A stretch of 64,000 bases of DNA from Massilia arenae (lineage in GTDB: Bacteria > Pseudomonadota > Gammaproteobacteria > Burkholderiales > Burkholderiaceae_D), in NCBI RefSeq assembly GCF_008014745.1, contig NZ_VPFD01000012.1, forward strand, positions 1 through 64,000, read 5' to 3'. The notes under the pieces are model-generated. The model was not told the DNA's origin and ran no database searches. It was given only the letters and a program-made list of their open reading frames with translations. The translations under genes were made by a program, and so were the position numbers. Positions 16,959-25,843 of the stretch are shown one piece after another; position 1 is the stretch's first letter, and each line of letters starts with the position of its first letter.

Positions 16959-18368
16959 TTAGTTCCGATAGAAGTCGAGGGACGAATCGGGGATGGGAGT
17001 CTGGGACTCCTTGCGCTGCAGTTCCAGCACCTGGTCCTCGAAGCCCTTCTTGTTCGCTTTACCGCGTTCGCGCAACTGCTGCGCCAGTCCGTCGCCAGGC
17101 GCGATGATCTCGGGTTCGAGCAGCACCACCAGCTCGGATTTGCTGTTGCGGAAGTCGTCCGAGCGGAACAACCGGCCCAGGATCGGGATGCGGCTGATGC
17201 CCGGCACGCGATCGACCGCGTTCGCCATTTCGCTGTTGACGAGGCCCGACAGGGCCACCATCTCGCCCTCCTTGACGCTGATTTCGGTGTTGGTATTGCG
17301 GGTCAGGAAGCCGGGGACGCCGGCCACGGTCACCGCCGGATCGATCTGCGACAGCTCGGTCGAGACCTTGGCGGTGATGATGCCGTCGGCGTCGATCTGC
17401 GGCTCGATCTGCAGGATGATCCCGTAGGGCTTGAATTCCACGGTGGTGGAGCCGAACGCCCCGGCGAGCGGAATCGGCACTTCGCCACCCACCTGGAGGC
17501 GCGCCTTACCGCCGCTTTTCGCGGTCAGCTCGGGCGAGGCCAGCACCTGCACGTCGCCGCTGGACACGCCCAGGTTCAGGCGCGACGTCAGCGAGGTCGC
17601 CAGCCCCAGGAAGTGGCCGCCCTTGCTGCCATTGCGGGTCACGAAGGGCGGTATCGGCGACAGCAGGTCGTCCTCGGGCGTGTAGGCGCGCGGCGGGTCG
17701 TACACTCCCTTGTCGGTGGCGATGCCGATATAGCCAGCGGTGGGGCCGTTGGCGCTCTTGGCCCAGTTGATGCCGATCGATTCGAGCAGCGAGCGCCTGA
17801 CCTCCACGAAGTGCAGCCGGAACAGCACCGAGCGGGTGAAGGCGCTGCCCTGGTCTTCCTTCACGTTGAGCACCACGCCCGGCACGCCGCGCAGGCCGGC
17901 CCCCAGCCTGGCCAGCGCGTCGCGGTGGGCCACGCCGGTCAGCACGATCTCGTTGCCCAGCGTCTCTACCTTCACGCCGTTCAGGTCGCGCGTGAGCAGG
18001 TCGATCTTGGCGCGCGTCTCGGCCAGGTCCTTCGGCACCACGTGCACCCGGTAGGAATGCACTTCGTCCCTGGTCCATACCAGCAGGCTGGTGGTGCCGA
18101 CCTGTTCGGCGATCAGGAGCAGGTTGGCGTCGACCGTGGTGGTCGACAGGATGTCGCCGCTGCCCAGCGCCAGGCGCACGATCTTGCCGCGGATCGGCAG
18201 CATCGCGATCTCGCCGGCCACGATCGTGATCGGTTTGCTCTGGTGGTAGGTGATGCCGGGAGCGGCGTCGCGCGTCCGTGCGGGCGCGGGCGCGCCTTCG
18301 GCATGCGCAGTGTGGGGCAGCGCGAAGGCGATGACAAGCAGGGCAAGTACGAAAGACGGCTTGAGCAT
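16959..18368 (-). CDS. cpaC: Tad outer-membrane secretin RcpA/CpaC
   Basis: 469 residues with a signal peptide (cleavage near AHAEG, residue 23). N-terminal pilus-secretin N domain (GEIAMLPIRGKIVRLALGSGDIL), then a BON-like/STN region (LAETRAKIDLLTRDLNGVKVE). The C-terminal secretin channel domain (about 230-440) has VQVLASPELTAKSGGKARLQVGGEVPIP and the signature VPGISRIPILGRLFRS. It forms the outer-membrane pore through which the Flp fibre passes. It follows cpaB by 23 bp. Confidence 0.92.
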   Translation of the reverse strand: MLKPSFVLALLVIAFALPHTAHAEGAPAPARTRDAAPGITYHQSKPITIVAGEIAMLPIRGKIVRLALGSGDILSTTTVDANLLLIAEQVGTTSLLVWTRDEVHSYRVHVVPKDLAETRAKIDLLTRDLNGVKVETLGNEIVLTGVAHRDALARLGAGLRGVPGVVLNVKEDQGSAFTRSVLFRLHFVEVRRSLLESIGINWAKSANGPTAGYIGIATDKGVYDPPRAYTPEDDLLSPIPPFVTRNGSKGGHFLGLATSLTSRLNLGVSSGDVQVLASPELTAKSGGKARLQVGGEVPIPLAGAFGSTTVEFKPYGIILQIEPQIDADGIITAKVSTELSQIDPAVTVAGVPGFLTRNTNTEISVKEGEMVALSGLVNSEMANAVDRVPGISRIPILGRLFRSDDFRNSKSELVVLLEPEIIAPGDGLAQQLRERGKANKKGFEDQVLELQRKESQTPIPDSSLDFYRN

Positions 18369-18391
18369 GATGATTGTTTTTCTGGTTCAGG

Positions 18392-19480
18392 TTAGAAGCC
18401 GCCGCCGCGCAGCGAAGGAACGGGTTCGGTGACGCTCGCCGGCACCGGCACGGGTGGCAGTTGCACGGCCGGGGCCTCCGGAGCCGACGCCGGCATTGCA
18501 CCGCGTCCCTGCTCGCCGGCCGCCTGCATGGCCCGGATCTGCGACGGCAGCAGGTCCATGCGCGCCACCAGGTTGCCGCGTCCGCCGACGATGAACTCGA
18601 TCCCGGCATCGCGCCCGCGCGCCGCGATCGGCATCAGGTCGCGCGCACGCAGCGTGCGCAGCGCCAGCGCGTCGCGGTCGTTGCGGCCACGCAGCACCAC
18701 CCGGAAGGTGCCCATGCGCTGGCCTACCATCAGCTTGGCCGCCTCCTGCGGCTTGACCAGCAGCGTGATCGAATCGAAGCTGCGTTCTTGGTCGGTCTCG
18801 GCGCCGCCCTCGACCTCGCCCGGCCGCGCCATCCGGTTGGGGTCGAGCGCCGGATTGCTCACGTCCTGGAATTCGCGGCCGGTCGCCAGCACCACGATGT
18901 CCTGCATGAAGAGCGATGCCTGCTCCAGGGCCTTGTCGTCCTGTCCCTGCTGGCGCTCGTGCTGTCCGCCGGACGAGCGCGAGATCAGGAAGATGTCGAC
19001 CCGGTGGTTGGGCCGCAGGGTCTGGGCAATCGAATTGAGGTTGTCGATATCGATCGTCATCGCCCGGGTTCCGTGTGGCAGTACGGCGGCGACGTCGTCG
19101 ACCTCGGGCTGCTGCAGGTCAGACATGCGCACCGGGCGACCGCGCAGCACCGGCCGCGCCAGGCGCAGGCCCTGGGCCGACGGGAAGTCCTTGGCCAGCA
19201 AGGTGTCCGGATAGACCAGGTCGTCGTCCACCGGGCGCGACACGAAGCGCGCGCCACCCAGCACCGTGCCGGCTTCGACGTCGGCATTGGGCACCACCAC
19301 CTGGACCTTGGGCGTGGTCTTGACGCGGCTGCTCGCGGCCAGCTCGGCGCGCATGGTCTCTTCACGCTGTTGCAGGTAGTGGTAGGCGAGCGCGGCCACC
19401 CCGGCCGCGATCAGGGCGGCGAAGAGCAGGAGCGCGAGCGGGCTGGTGAGCCGCGCGGCGAGTTTCGAGTTGATGGCCAT
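18392..19480 (-). CDS. cpaB: Flp pilus assembly protein CpaB/RcpC
   Basis: 362 residues. A single N-terminal membrane segment (LALLLFAALIAAGVAALAYHYL) is followed by a SAF-like domain (VVVPNADVEAGTVLGGARFVSRPVDDDLV, residues about 60-90) and the RcpC/CpaB domain (RAMTIDIDNLNSIAQTLRPNHRVDIFLISR). The tail is Pro-rich. CpaB/RcpC is a periplasmic protein that stabilises the secretin and supports fibre assembly. Confidence 0.9.
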   Translation of the reverse strand: MAINSKLAARLTSPLALLLFAALIAAGVAALAYHYLQQREETMRAELAASSRVKTTPKVQVVVPNADVEAGTVLGGARFVSRPVDDDLVYPDTLLAKDFPSAQGLRLARPVLRGRPVRMSDLQQPEVDDVAAVLPHGTRAMTIDIDNLNSIAQTLRPNHRVDIFLISRSSGGQHERQQGQDDKALEQASLFMQDIVVLATGREFQDVSNPALDPNRMARPGEVEGGAETDQERSFDSITLLVKPQEAAKLMVGQRMGTFRVVLRGRNDRDALALRTLRARDLMPIAARGRDAGIEFIVGGRGNLVARMDLLPSQIRAMQAAGEQGRGAMPASAPEAPAVQLPPVPVPASVTEPVPSLRGGGF

Positions 19481-19509
19481 GTCGTTACATTCAAAAAAGA
19501 AGGAGTCGG

Positions 19510-19689
19510 TCAGACACTCATGGAGATCGCGTATGAGAACGCCAGGTAGGCGCGCCGGATCGCGTCCAGCAAGGCGTCGAGCGGCGACGGATCGAGCGCG
19601 GCCAGCACCAGCGCCACCACGGTCAGCGCCAGTACGATCGTGTACTCGGTCATCGCCTGGCCAGCTTCGTTGCGGCGGGGCGCGGTCAT
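19510..19689 (-). CDS. second Flp-like prepilin (59 aa)
   Basis: 59 residues: basic leader MTAPRRNEAG, then QAMTEYTIVLALTVVALVLAA. Cleavage after Gly10 leaves Glu at +5 and Tyr at +6, the diagnostic Flp motif. The C-terminal part is short (DALLDAIRRAYLAFSYAISMSV). Flp subunits are cleaved by a TadV/CpaA peptidase and polymerise into the pilus. This copy lies apart from the first pilin at 24.6 kb, directly upstream of cpaB, and overlaps the preceding gene by 4 bp. Either pilin may be the major subunit. Confidence 0.78.
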   Translation of the reverse strand: MTAPRRNEAGQAMTEYTIVLALTVVALVLAALDPSPLDALLDAIRRAYLAFSYAISMSV

Positions 19690-20366
19690 AGCGCCTCCGA
19701 GATGGTCATGACGATCTGCGTGCCGCCCTCGCGCCACATCATCAGCTCGACCTGGCCGCGCCCGCGGCGGGCATTCACCAGCAGCGAGGCGACGCCGTTG
19801 GCCGGGTTGACGATCTGGTGCGAGCGCAGGCCGTTCCAGCCCTGGTCGCCCAGCTGGCGCATGAAGAACTCGCCCAGCTGGTCGAGCGTCCGCTGGGAGC
19901 TCATGGTCACCACCAGGCCCTTGCGGCCGTCGTCGTCGCTGGCCACGCTCGACGCCACCCTGGCGTCGGGCGGCAGCGGCACGCCCATCGCCGCCGGGCT
20001 GGCGGCGGCGCCGCTGTGCGGGGTGCTGCGCGCGAGGTAGCCGAACACGCCGTTGCGGTTCACCAGCTGCAGGGTCACCAGGCAGCCCTTGCCCATGGCG
20101 GAAACAGTGTCCCAGCCCATCGCATTGCCGCGCCGGACGTCGAATCCACCCTGCTTCCACTGTTGTTCGACCCGATCGAGCACGCTGCTTGCCGTGCCCG
20201 GCCCCTGCACCTGGTTGATCGCCATCGACAGGCCGTTGACCACGGCCTTGCTGGCCACCGGTACCGCCGTGAGGCCTGGCGGCACCTGGCCGGGGCAGGC
20301 TTGCGCAAAGGCCAGGGGCATCAGGAGGCACAGCCCGGCGAGGCTGGAAAGATGGAGCGTCTTCAT
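19686..20366 (-). CDS. secreted protein of the Tad operon, unknown function
   Basis: 226 residues beginning MKTLHLSS, with a signal peptide ending near AFAQA (residue 23). Family not recognised. The mature part contains two similar ~70-residue blocks with a variance-like pattern (SSVLDRVEQQWKQGGFDVRRG; RTLDQLGEFFMRQLGDQGWNGLRS), each followed by a strand-rich segment ending in Leu or Met. This suggests an internal duplication of a small alpha/beta fold. It lies 5 bp after the DUF3617 gene and overlaps the second Flp pilin gene. Confidence 0.65.
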   Translation of the reverse strand: MKTLHLSSLAGLCLLMPLAFAQACPGQVPPGLTAVPVASKAVVNGLSMAINQVQGPGTASSVLDRVEQQWKQGGFDVRRGNAMGWDTVSAMGKGCLVTLQLVNRNGVFGYLARSTPHSGAAASPAAMGVPLPPDARVASSVASDDDGRKGLVVTMSSQRTLDQLGEFFMRQLGDQGWNGLRSHQIVNPANGVASLLVNARRGRGQVELMMWREGGTQIVMTISEAL

Positions 20367-20371
20367 GGCGG

Positions 20372-21121
20372 TCAGGGCGAGGTGCAGCGATCTGCGATGC
20401 GGGTCAAGGTGGCGCGGTCGGTGATCTTGATCGGCACTTTCCCGTGAAGGCGCGCGATGGCCTGCCGGCCCGCCGCGGCTTCCTCGGGTGTGCGGGCCTT
20501 GGCCAGGGCTTGTTGCAGGGCAGCTTCGGCTGCGACGCGATCGCGCGCCATGTGCGCCTCGCGGCGCGGTAGATCGGCCAGGGCCTTGGCGGCGCGCGCG
20601 CGGTCGGCGGGCGACTCGGCGCTCTTGGCCGCCATCTGCAGCATGGTGAGGGTGCCGTCGAGATTCGGCGTGGTGCCGCTCGACATGTCCATCTCTGTCA
20701 CGTATTCCCAGGTCCTGGCGTCCAGGCGCCGGATCGTGAGCGTCAGCTTGCCGGTTGGGCAGCTTTCCACCAGCACCACGCCCTGCGCGCTGCGCCGCGT
20801 TTCCTGGTTGGTGCAAGTGCCCTTGCCGAACGCCGGCGGCAGCGTGGGCGGTCCCGCCTTCACGCACTGGGTGACCGGCGCGCCGCCCTTGTAGACCTTA
20901 CGGCCGCTGTCCGCGCCCGCGACCACCGAGCGCGTGGCCTGGTCGCCGCTGGCGCCGTCTTCCTCGGTCGTGATAATCGCCTGATGCGGCCCGACCTGGT
21001 GCTCCGCCTTGCCCACGGTGTCGACCCGGTACAGGCCGGGCGTTGGCAGCTCTTGCGCGAGCGCGGCGCCGGCATGGGCCGCCAGCGCGAACAGGACCGG
21101 TACGATGGTTCGGCGCAGCAT
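20372..21121 (-). CDS. DUF3617-type periplasmic protein
   Basis: 249 residues; signal peptide to about residue 22 (AALAQE). The beginning of the mature protein (LPTPGLYRVDTVGKAEH) and the core with conserved Cys pairs (GKGTCTNQETRRS, ESCPTGKLTLTIRRLDARTWEYVTEMDMSSG) fit DUF3617, a family of secreted proteins of unknown function. The C-terminal ~90 residues form an Ala/Arg-rich helix (SPADRARAAKALADLPRREA), beyond the usual domain. It overlaps the OmpA-family gene stop (TGATG). Confidence 0.7.
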   Translation of the reverse strand: MLRRTIVPVLFALAAHAGAALAQELPTPGLYRVDTVGKAEHQVGPHQAIITTEEDGASGDQATRSVVAGADSGRKVYKGGAPVTQCVKAGPPTLPPAFGKGTCTNQETRRSAQGVVLVESCPTGKLTLTIRRLDARTWEYVTEMDMSSGTTPNLDGTLTMLQMAAKSAESPADRARAAKALADLPRREAHMARDRVAAEAALQQALAKARTPEEAAAGRQAIARLHGKVPIKITDRATLTRIADRCTSP

Positions 21122-22128
21122 CAGCGCACCACCATTTCAACGCGCCGGTTCTTGGCGCGTCCATCTTCGCTGGTGTTCGGGGCGGTTGGCGCGAAATTGG
21201 CCACGCCCTGCGCCTGCAGGCGCGCCGCCGCGATGCCATGGCGCGTGACCAGCGCGTCGACCACCGCCTGCGCGCGGCGCCGTGACAGCTCGACATTGCC
21301 CGCCACCGCACCCTGGTTGTCGGTATGGCCGACGATGAACACGGACAGCGCCGGGTTGGCCTTGAGCGCCGCGGCCATCTCGCCCAGCGTGTCGCCGGAC
21401 TCCGGCTTGATCACGGCCTGGTTGGTATCGAACAGGACGCCGTACAGCGCGATGCGGCCCTCGCGCTCGAGCGACGCGCCGATCGTCGCCGCGTTGACGC
21501 TGACCTTGCCCCCCTCGATGTTGGCCGACTCGATCACCTGCACCAGTTGCTGCACCCGGCCCGCGTTGTCGCGGTCGTTGTCGCCCGCGCGCAGCGCGAT
21601 CTGGACATTGACCGAGTCGGCTCCGCTGCGCTTGCGTGCATGCAGGTAGTGAAACCCGGGCTTGTATTCGAACATGCGCCGGACGTACCCATCCGATCGT
21701 CCTCTGCCGGTCCAGCTCATGTTTTCGACCCAGCGCACGATCTTGTCCTGCACGCGACCGCGCTTGCACTGTGCTTCCTCGCAGCGGTAGAGGATCTCGA
21801 AACCTGCCTGCCTTAGCGCCTCTTCGTAGTTGCGGAACACCTCGAGTGGCGCGCGTCCTGCCGGGGCCCAATAGATGCGGTTCGTTAGCTTGCCTTCGAG
21901 CTGCTCGATCTCGACACCCTTGCTGCCGGCAACCAGGGCCTTGGCCGGACCATAGTTCTCGCCGCCATGCAGGTAGAGCATGGAGCCGGCATAGCGCGAG
22001 ATGAGCGGATGGTCGACCGCGCCGGGCAAGTCGGTGTCATACCTGCCCGCATGCGCGATGACGCTGGCGCCGGCCAGCAGCAGCGCGGCGACCGGGACGA
22101 ACACAGCGCGGTGGAAAAACGATTGCAT
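21121..22128 (-). CDS. OmpA-family protein with N-terminal DUF4892
   Basis: 335 residues starting MQSFFHR; AGAAAGG lies upstream, favouring it over a longer frame from 22167. Signal peptide to about residue 27. Residues about 30-190 match the DUF4892 pattern (DHPLISRYAGSMLYLHGGENYGPAKAL, FRNYEEALRQAGFEILYRC). The C-terminal ~115 residues are an OmpA peptidoglycan-binding domain (LFDTNQAVIKPESGDTLGEMA, VFIVGHTDNQGAVAGNVELSRRRAQAVVDAL, GRAKNRRVEMVV). It could anchor the pilus machinery to the cell wall, a role filled by TadD/RcpB-like or OmpA-like subunits in other Tad loci. Confidence 0.85.
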   Translation of the reverse strand: MQSFFHRAVFVPVAALLLAGASVIAHAGRYDTDLPGAVDHPLISRYAGSMLYLHGGENYGPAKALVAGSKGVEIEQLEGKLTNRIYWAPAGRAPLEVFRNYEEALRQAGFEILYRCEEAQCKRGRVQDKIVRWVENMSWTGRGRSDGYVRRMFEYKPGFHYLHARKRSGADSVNVQIALRAGDNDRDNAGRVQQLVQVIESANIEGGKVSVNAATIGASLEREGRIALYGVLFDTNQAVIKPESGDTLGEMAAALKANPALSVFIVGHTDNQGAVAGNVELSRRRAQAVVDALVTRHGIAAARLQAQGVANFAPTAPNTSEDGRAKNRRVEMVVR

Positions 22129-22172
22129 CGATTCGAACCTTTCTCTCGTAGTAAACAATGTGCGCATGCGCG

Positions 22173-23015
22173 CTATCTCAAACGGTCGGCCGGAACGACG
22201 TCGACCGCGATCTTGCCGACCTCGATGCCCGGGGCAGCGGCCGCATCCCAGGCCCGGATGCCCTCCCTGGCGGCCGTCACGACGGCGCCCATGCCCTGGG
22301 CCGTCGGCACGGTGCGCGCGACCATCGCGCGGGTGGCGCCGCTGCCGTTGGCGCCCCAGGTATTCGAGAGGATCGCGCCGGTGGCGCTGAAGTCGAGGCC
22401 TTGCCAGCCGCCGGGCGTGCCTCCCCACAGGCGCGCATAGACGGCGCTGTCGCGCGCGATGTCCGCCAGCGACACGGTCGACAGCGCCAGCGTGTCGGTC
22501 GGCAGCGGCGGCACGAAACCGGCCACGCCCCTGACCTCGATCGCGGACAGCGCCGCCATCGAGGCGCCGGCGACGTCGCGCCGGGGCGTCGTGCGCGCGC
22601 CTTGCGCATCGAAGCTGTCGTAGCTGGCCAGGTAGGCGACGCCGGCCGCATCGCGCCACATCGGGTCGATGCCGTTGGCCAGCGCCGTATTGGCGCCGTC
22701 GGTACCGCGGATGATGCTGGCGGCGCCGGCGCGGTCGCTGAACAGGCGCGCCGCGATCTCGCCCTTGATGGCGGCGGCGCTCTTCTGGTTGGGCCCATTG
22801 ATGCCGTTGAAATCCGTGCCCGACTCGTCGTACCAGACGGTGCGTTCCCAGGCGCCGTAGCGCGCCGCCATCGTGGCGACGTGCTGGACGTCGACGAATT
22901 TTCCGAGCGCGGCGACCGCCAGGAACAGCGGCACCAGGAGCAGCACCGCGGCCACCAGGAATTCGGCGATTGCCTGGCCGCCCTGCCGGCCGCGCGGTTG
23001 TGAGCGCCGGCTCAT
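22173..23015 (-). CDS. TadE-like pseudopilin
   Basis: 280 residues starting MSRRSQPRG. Prepilin-like N-terminus: Gly before QAIAEF places Glu at +5, followed by LVAAVLLLVPLFLAVAALG. The rest is a large periplasmic domain with no known motif. Overlaps the TadG-like gene stop by 4 bp. Together with the tadE at 12.3 kb it gives two large TadE-type minor pilins in one operon. Confidence 0.75.
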   Translation of the reverse strand: MSRRSQPRGRQGGQAIAEFLVAAVLLLVPLFLAVAALGKFVDVQHVATMAARYGAWERTVWYDESGTDFNGINGPNQKSAAAIKGEIAARLFSDRAGAASIIRGTDGANTALANGIDPMWRDAAGVAYLASYDSFDAQGARTTPRRDVAGASMAALSAIEVRGVAGFVPPLPTDTLALSTVSLADIARDSAVYARLWGGTPGGWQGLDFSATGAILSNTWGANGSGATRAMVARTVPTAQGMGAVVTAAREGIRAWDAAAAPGIEVGKIAVDVVPADRLR

Positions 23016-24559
23016 TGGGCTGCCCACGATGCGGCGCGATCGTCGATGCTGCGGTCGACCAGCCGGCTCTGCCAATACGGGTTGAACTGGTTCGCGACTT
23101 CGGTCTTGCCGTCGCCGCGGCGCCAGCCGGTACGCGTGAAACTGCCGGCGGCCTCGTTGCCAGGGCGGTAGAAATAGGCATGGGCCGACGACAGCGCGCG
23201 CATCGTCTCGCCCCGCATGCCATCCTCCAGCCGCAATTGGTCCGAATCGTGCAGGATTCGCGACGAGGTACGCATCGTGTCGGCGATGCGCTGGACTTCG
23301 ATCGTGACCGGGGCGGCGCCGCCATTCAGCTCGGGCGCCTGGTTGGCCGGGATGGCGCTGCCCGGATTGGCCACGTCGCGATAATAGTCTTGCAGGCCGC
23401 CGGCGCCGTCGAGCGTGCCCCCCGGCCCCTCGGACTGGTAGCGTATGAAGCCCTGGCCAAGGGCGGAGGCGCCGCCGAAGGCATAGCTTGCCGTGGGGTT
23501 GCCGCGGTAGCCGCGCAGGCTGTCGTAGTCGCCTCCCCTGCCGGCCACCGCGCCGCCGGCGCCGCCGAGGCCGAAATTGCCGTCGATATGCGGTTCGGTG
23601 CTGGTGCTGTAGCAGACACCGGTCCAGCAGGGATACCAGATGGTGCAGCTCGCGACACCCCCACCGGTGGTGGCGTCGAGCGCCAGCCAGCGCTTCTTGT
23701 CTTCGCTGAGCTGGCTGGCGCCGGCATGGACGAAGTCGAAGCGGGTGTACGACCTGACATGGTTTGGCAAAATCCGGCACAGCTTGCTCGTGCTGGACCA
23801 GCGTGGCAGCGGCGAGGATGGACGCACCCGGCTGAAGCGGTCGGTCGACTGTTCGCTGACCACCACGTCGGCGAAGCGGTCCGCCTCGGGCGATGGATCG
23901 TTGGCCCGATGGCGGACGGTTGCATTGCCCCACTTCACGATCTGGACATCGGTGCGGCCGAGCCGGAAAGCACCATTGGTTAGTTCAGCCGCGGGGTCGT
24001 TGCGTGCGACAACTTCGTCGGCCACGAGCGCCATATCGAGAATGGTGGCGGCGTGGTGCGCGTGCTGCGCCGTCTCATGGGCCCTGATCAGGCGGCCGAG
24101 ACCCGACACCGCGACCGGTGCCACGGCCGAGAACGCCGCATCCACTTGCCTGATCGGCACCGACTTGCCGAGATTCCAGGTGGGCTTGGAGGTCGGGTAG
24201 ATGGACGACTGCAGGTCCAGCGCCAGTTCGTCCATCCGGTCACGGGTGTCGGCCGCGTCTTCGAGATAGGATTTCAGGCTGACCATCTGGACCACCGCCA
24301 CCTGGTTGGCCACGATCGAGCGGTTGGTGTAGGCGGCAAAATTATGGTCCCGCGCCTGCAACAGCGCCGCGCTGTAGGCGCCGGCATCCGCCGCGTTCTG
24401 CAGACGGGTCTTGGCGTTGGCCAGCATGCCGCTATTGAACAGAAGCAGCGCGATCAGGGCGGCAACGGCGCCGAACACCAGCACGAACGCCATTGCTTGC
24501 CCGCCCTGCCGCATCGCCGCGTGTCCACCTGCGGTTTTTCTGCGTGCCAACATCATCAT
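23012..24559 (-). CDS. TadG-like large minor pilin
   Basis: 515 residues, start at the first of three Met codons (24559). The N-terminus RQGGQAMAFVLVFGAVAALIALLLFNSGML resembles a prepilin, but position +5 is Phe, not Glu. The following NAKTRLQNAADAGAYSAALLQA is the TadG N-terminal (Tad-like) signature. The remainder has Gly-rich stretches (GLGGAGGAVAGRGG) and several Cys (CTIWYPCWTGVC). Loss of Glu5 is known for tip or initiator pseudopilins such as GspK, so a tip role is plausible. No von Willebrand domain is recognisable. Confidence 0.72.
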   Translation of the reverse strand: MMMLARRKTAGGHAAMRQGGQAMAFVLVFGAVAALIALLLFNSGMLANAKTRLQNAADAGAYSAALLQARDHNFAAYTNRSIVANQVAVVQMVSLKSYLEDAADTRDRMDELALDLQSSIYPTSKPTWNLGKSVPIRQVDAAFSAVAPVAVSGLGRLIRAHETAQHAHHAATILDMALVADEVVARNDPAAELTNGAFRLGRTDVQIVKWGNATVRHRANDPSPEADRFADVVVSEQSTDRFSRVRPSSPLPRWSSTSKLCRILPNHVRSYTRFDFVHAGASQLSEDKKRWLALDATTGGGVASCTIWYPCWTGVCYSTSTEPHIDGNFGLGGAGGAVAGRGGDYDSLRGYRGNPTASYAFGGASALGQGFIRYQSEGPGGTLDGAGGLQDYYRDVANPGSAIPANQAPELNGGAAPVTIEVQRIADTMRTSSRILHDSDQLRLEDGMRGETMRALSSAHAYFYRPGNEAAGSFTRTGWRRGDGKTEVANQFNPYWQSRLVDRSIDDRAASWAAQ

Positions 24560-24584
24560 CCCGTCAGACCGTCGACCGTCGTGG

Positions 24585-24893
24585 TCAGTCGGGGGCCTGA
24601 CCACCGGTTCCGCCACCGCCGCCCTGGTCATTCTCGGCGTTGTAGGTGGCCATCCCCTTGGTGTTATCAGCGCGGGTCCCTGCCGTGCGGGCGGTTGCTG
24701 CTGCAGCCGAAATCTGGGTGCCGGAATCGACACCCGCCATCTCGTTGGCCAGGCCGGCGGTCTGGTTACGCATCGTCTGGCCGAATACGGAATACACACC
24801 GATTGCGGCGACCGCGATCAGGGCCACGATAATCACGTATTCCATCATTCCCTGACCGCGCTGGCGATACAGGCTCAACTTGAATTTACTCAT
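24585..24893 (-). CDS. flp: Flp-type pilin with long Gly-rich tail
   Basis: 102 residues from MSKFKLS. The leader ends RQRG; the mature protein starts QGMMEYVIIVALIAVAAIGVYSVFG with Glu +5 and Tyr +6. Typical Flp pilins are 50-75 residues; here an extra ~45 residues of Ala/Thr- and Gly-rich sequence (ENDQGGGGGTGGQAPD) follow. This first gene of the Tad transcript has GGAG (24898-24901, in AATGGAGAAAATA) before the ATG and a long AT-rich leader upstream. It is likely the most strongly expressed subunit. Confidence 0.82.
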   Translation of the reverse strand: MSKFKLSLYRQRGQGMMEYVIIVALIAVAAIGVYSVFGQTMRNQTAGLANEMAGVDSGTQISAAAATARTAGTRADNTKGMATYNAENDQGGGGGTGGQAPD

Positions 24894-25843
24894 TATTTTC
24901 TCCATTAAATAATCGGTCATCATATTAATCCGGATCAAACACTTCGAATGCGGGCCAATAATATAATCAGTTTTCGCGCACAACAAGAAGTTTTTGATTT
25001 TTATCTACCAAATATAATGGAGTCAACATTCATTTATTTTTGTTAATACAATTTCCAAAATACAATCGCCCGAGTATCGAAGCAATAATGCACCACTAGA
25101 TAACACATTCCTAATAGCAATTATTTTAATAACAAAGATATTCATCTCAACTATTTCCAGATAGTGGTAATCGATATAATATTTGTATTTACAAAATGCA
25201 ATCAGATGGATCGCGGACCGGCCGCTCATAGAGAGCGAGGGCAGATTGCGGCGGAATGGGCGCAGGGATCGCCAGAGTGCCCAGGCACAGGATCGGGGCA
25301 GCGATAACCCTTCAGGTAGCGTGTGCGTCGCGGTTTGCGCGTTTAGGAACTCTTTCGAGATTTTCGGGATTTTCGTGCGGCGCTATTCGGACCGGGTATG
25401 CAATCGACATAAACTCCGGACTCATTGTTTAGCGGTCTCCCGATGCCACATAATCGATCTACACATCGATAGCCAGCATCCGATAATATTCGTGAGAATT
25501 AATAAATTTGACTTCTTGAATATTCACCAAAACTCACCCGTAAGGATTTTCGCGTTTTTCGCTATTTTGCCTAGAATATAAAGAAGCGTTTATGCACAGG
25601 GCATTTCGAAAGTGCGCCTTAACCAAACTTATTCCAATCGATTATTCCAACCGCATGAGTTGAATATACAAGATGCTTGCGAAAGATTGATTGTTATTGA
25701 CTGGAGTAAATATGCACGCCAAGCCTGGCAAACAGCGTGTAATCGCAAGCGCCAAGCGCGCGATGAATCTGGCAGGCGATAGAGCGCGCCACGCCGTGCC
25801 CGGTCGGCGTAAGATGGATTCATACCAACCGGAGGAGATCATC
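24894..25843. other. 950-bp AT-rich intergenic region
   Basis: The region between flp and the small lipoprotein is markedly AT-rich from about 24.9 to 25.2 kb and again 25.4-25.7 kb, against a high-GC background. Short open frames (for example 25023-25229 minus and 25183-25581 plus) lack ribosome sites and recognisable products. It most likely holds the flp promoter and long leader. No tRNA, hairpin terminator, phage integrase or direct-repeat pair was identified. Confidence 0.5.
24998..25026 (-). promoter_or_regulatory. candidate sigma-70 promoter for flp
   Basis: TTGACT (25026-25021) and TAAAAA (25003-24998) are separated by 17 bases on the minus strand, about 105 bp before the flp start. 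A second possibility nearer the gene is TTGTTG-17-TATTAT. The region is AT-rich, so chance matches are likely. Confidence 0.3.

Noticed and set aside
25023..25229. 68-residue open frame on the minus strand
   Set aside because: Overlaps the likely flp promoter region; no ribosome site.
25183..25581. 132-residue open frame in the AT-rich gap
   Set aside because: No ribosome site, no family resemblance and irregular composition; not supported as a gene.
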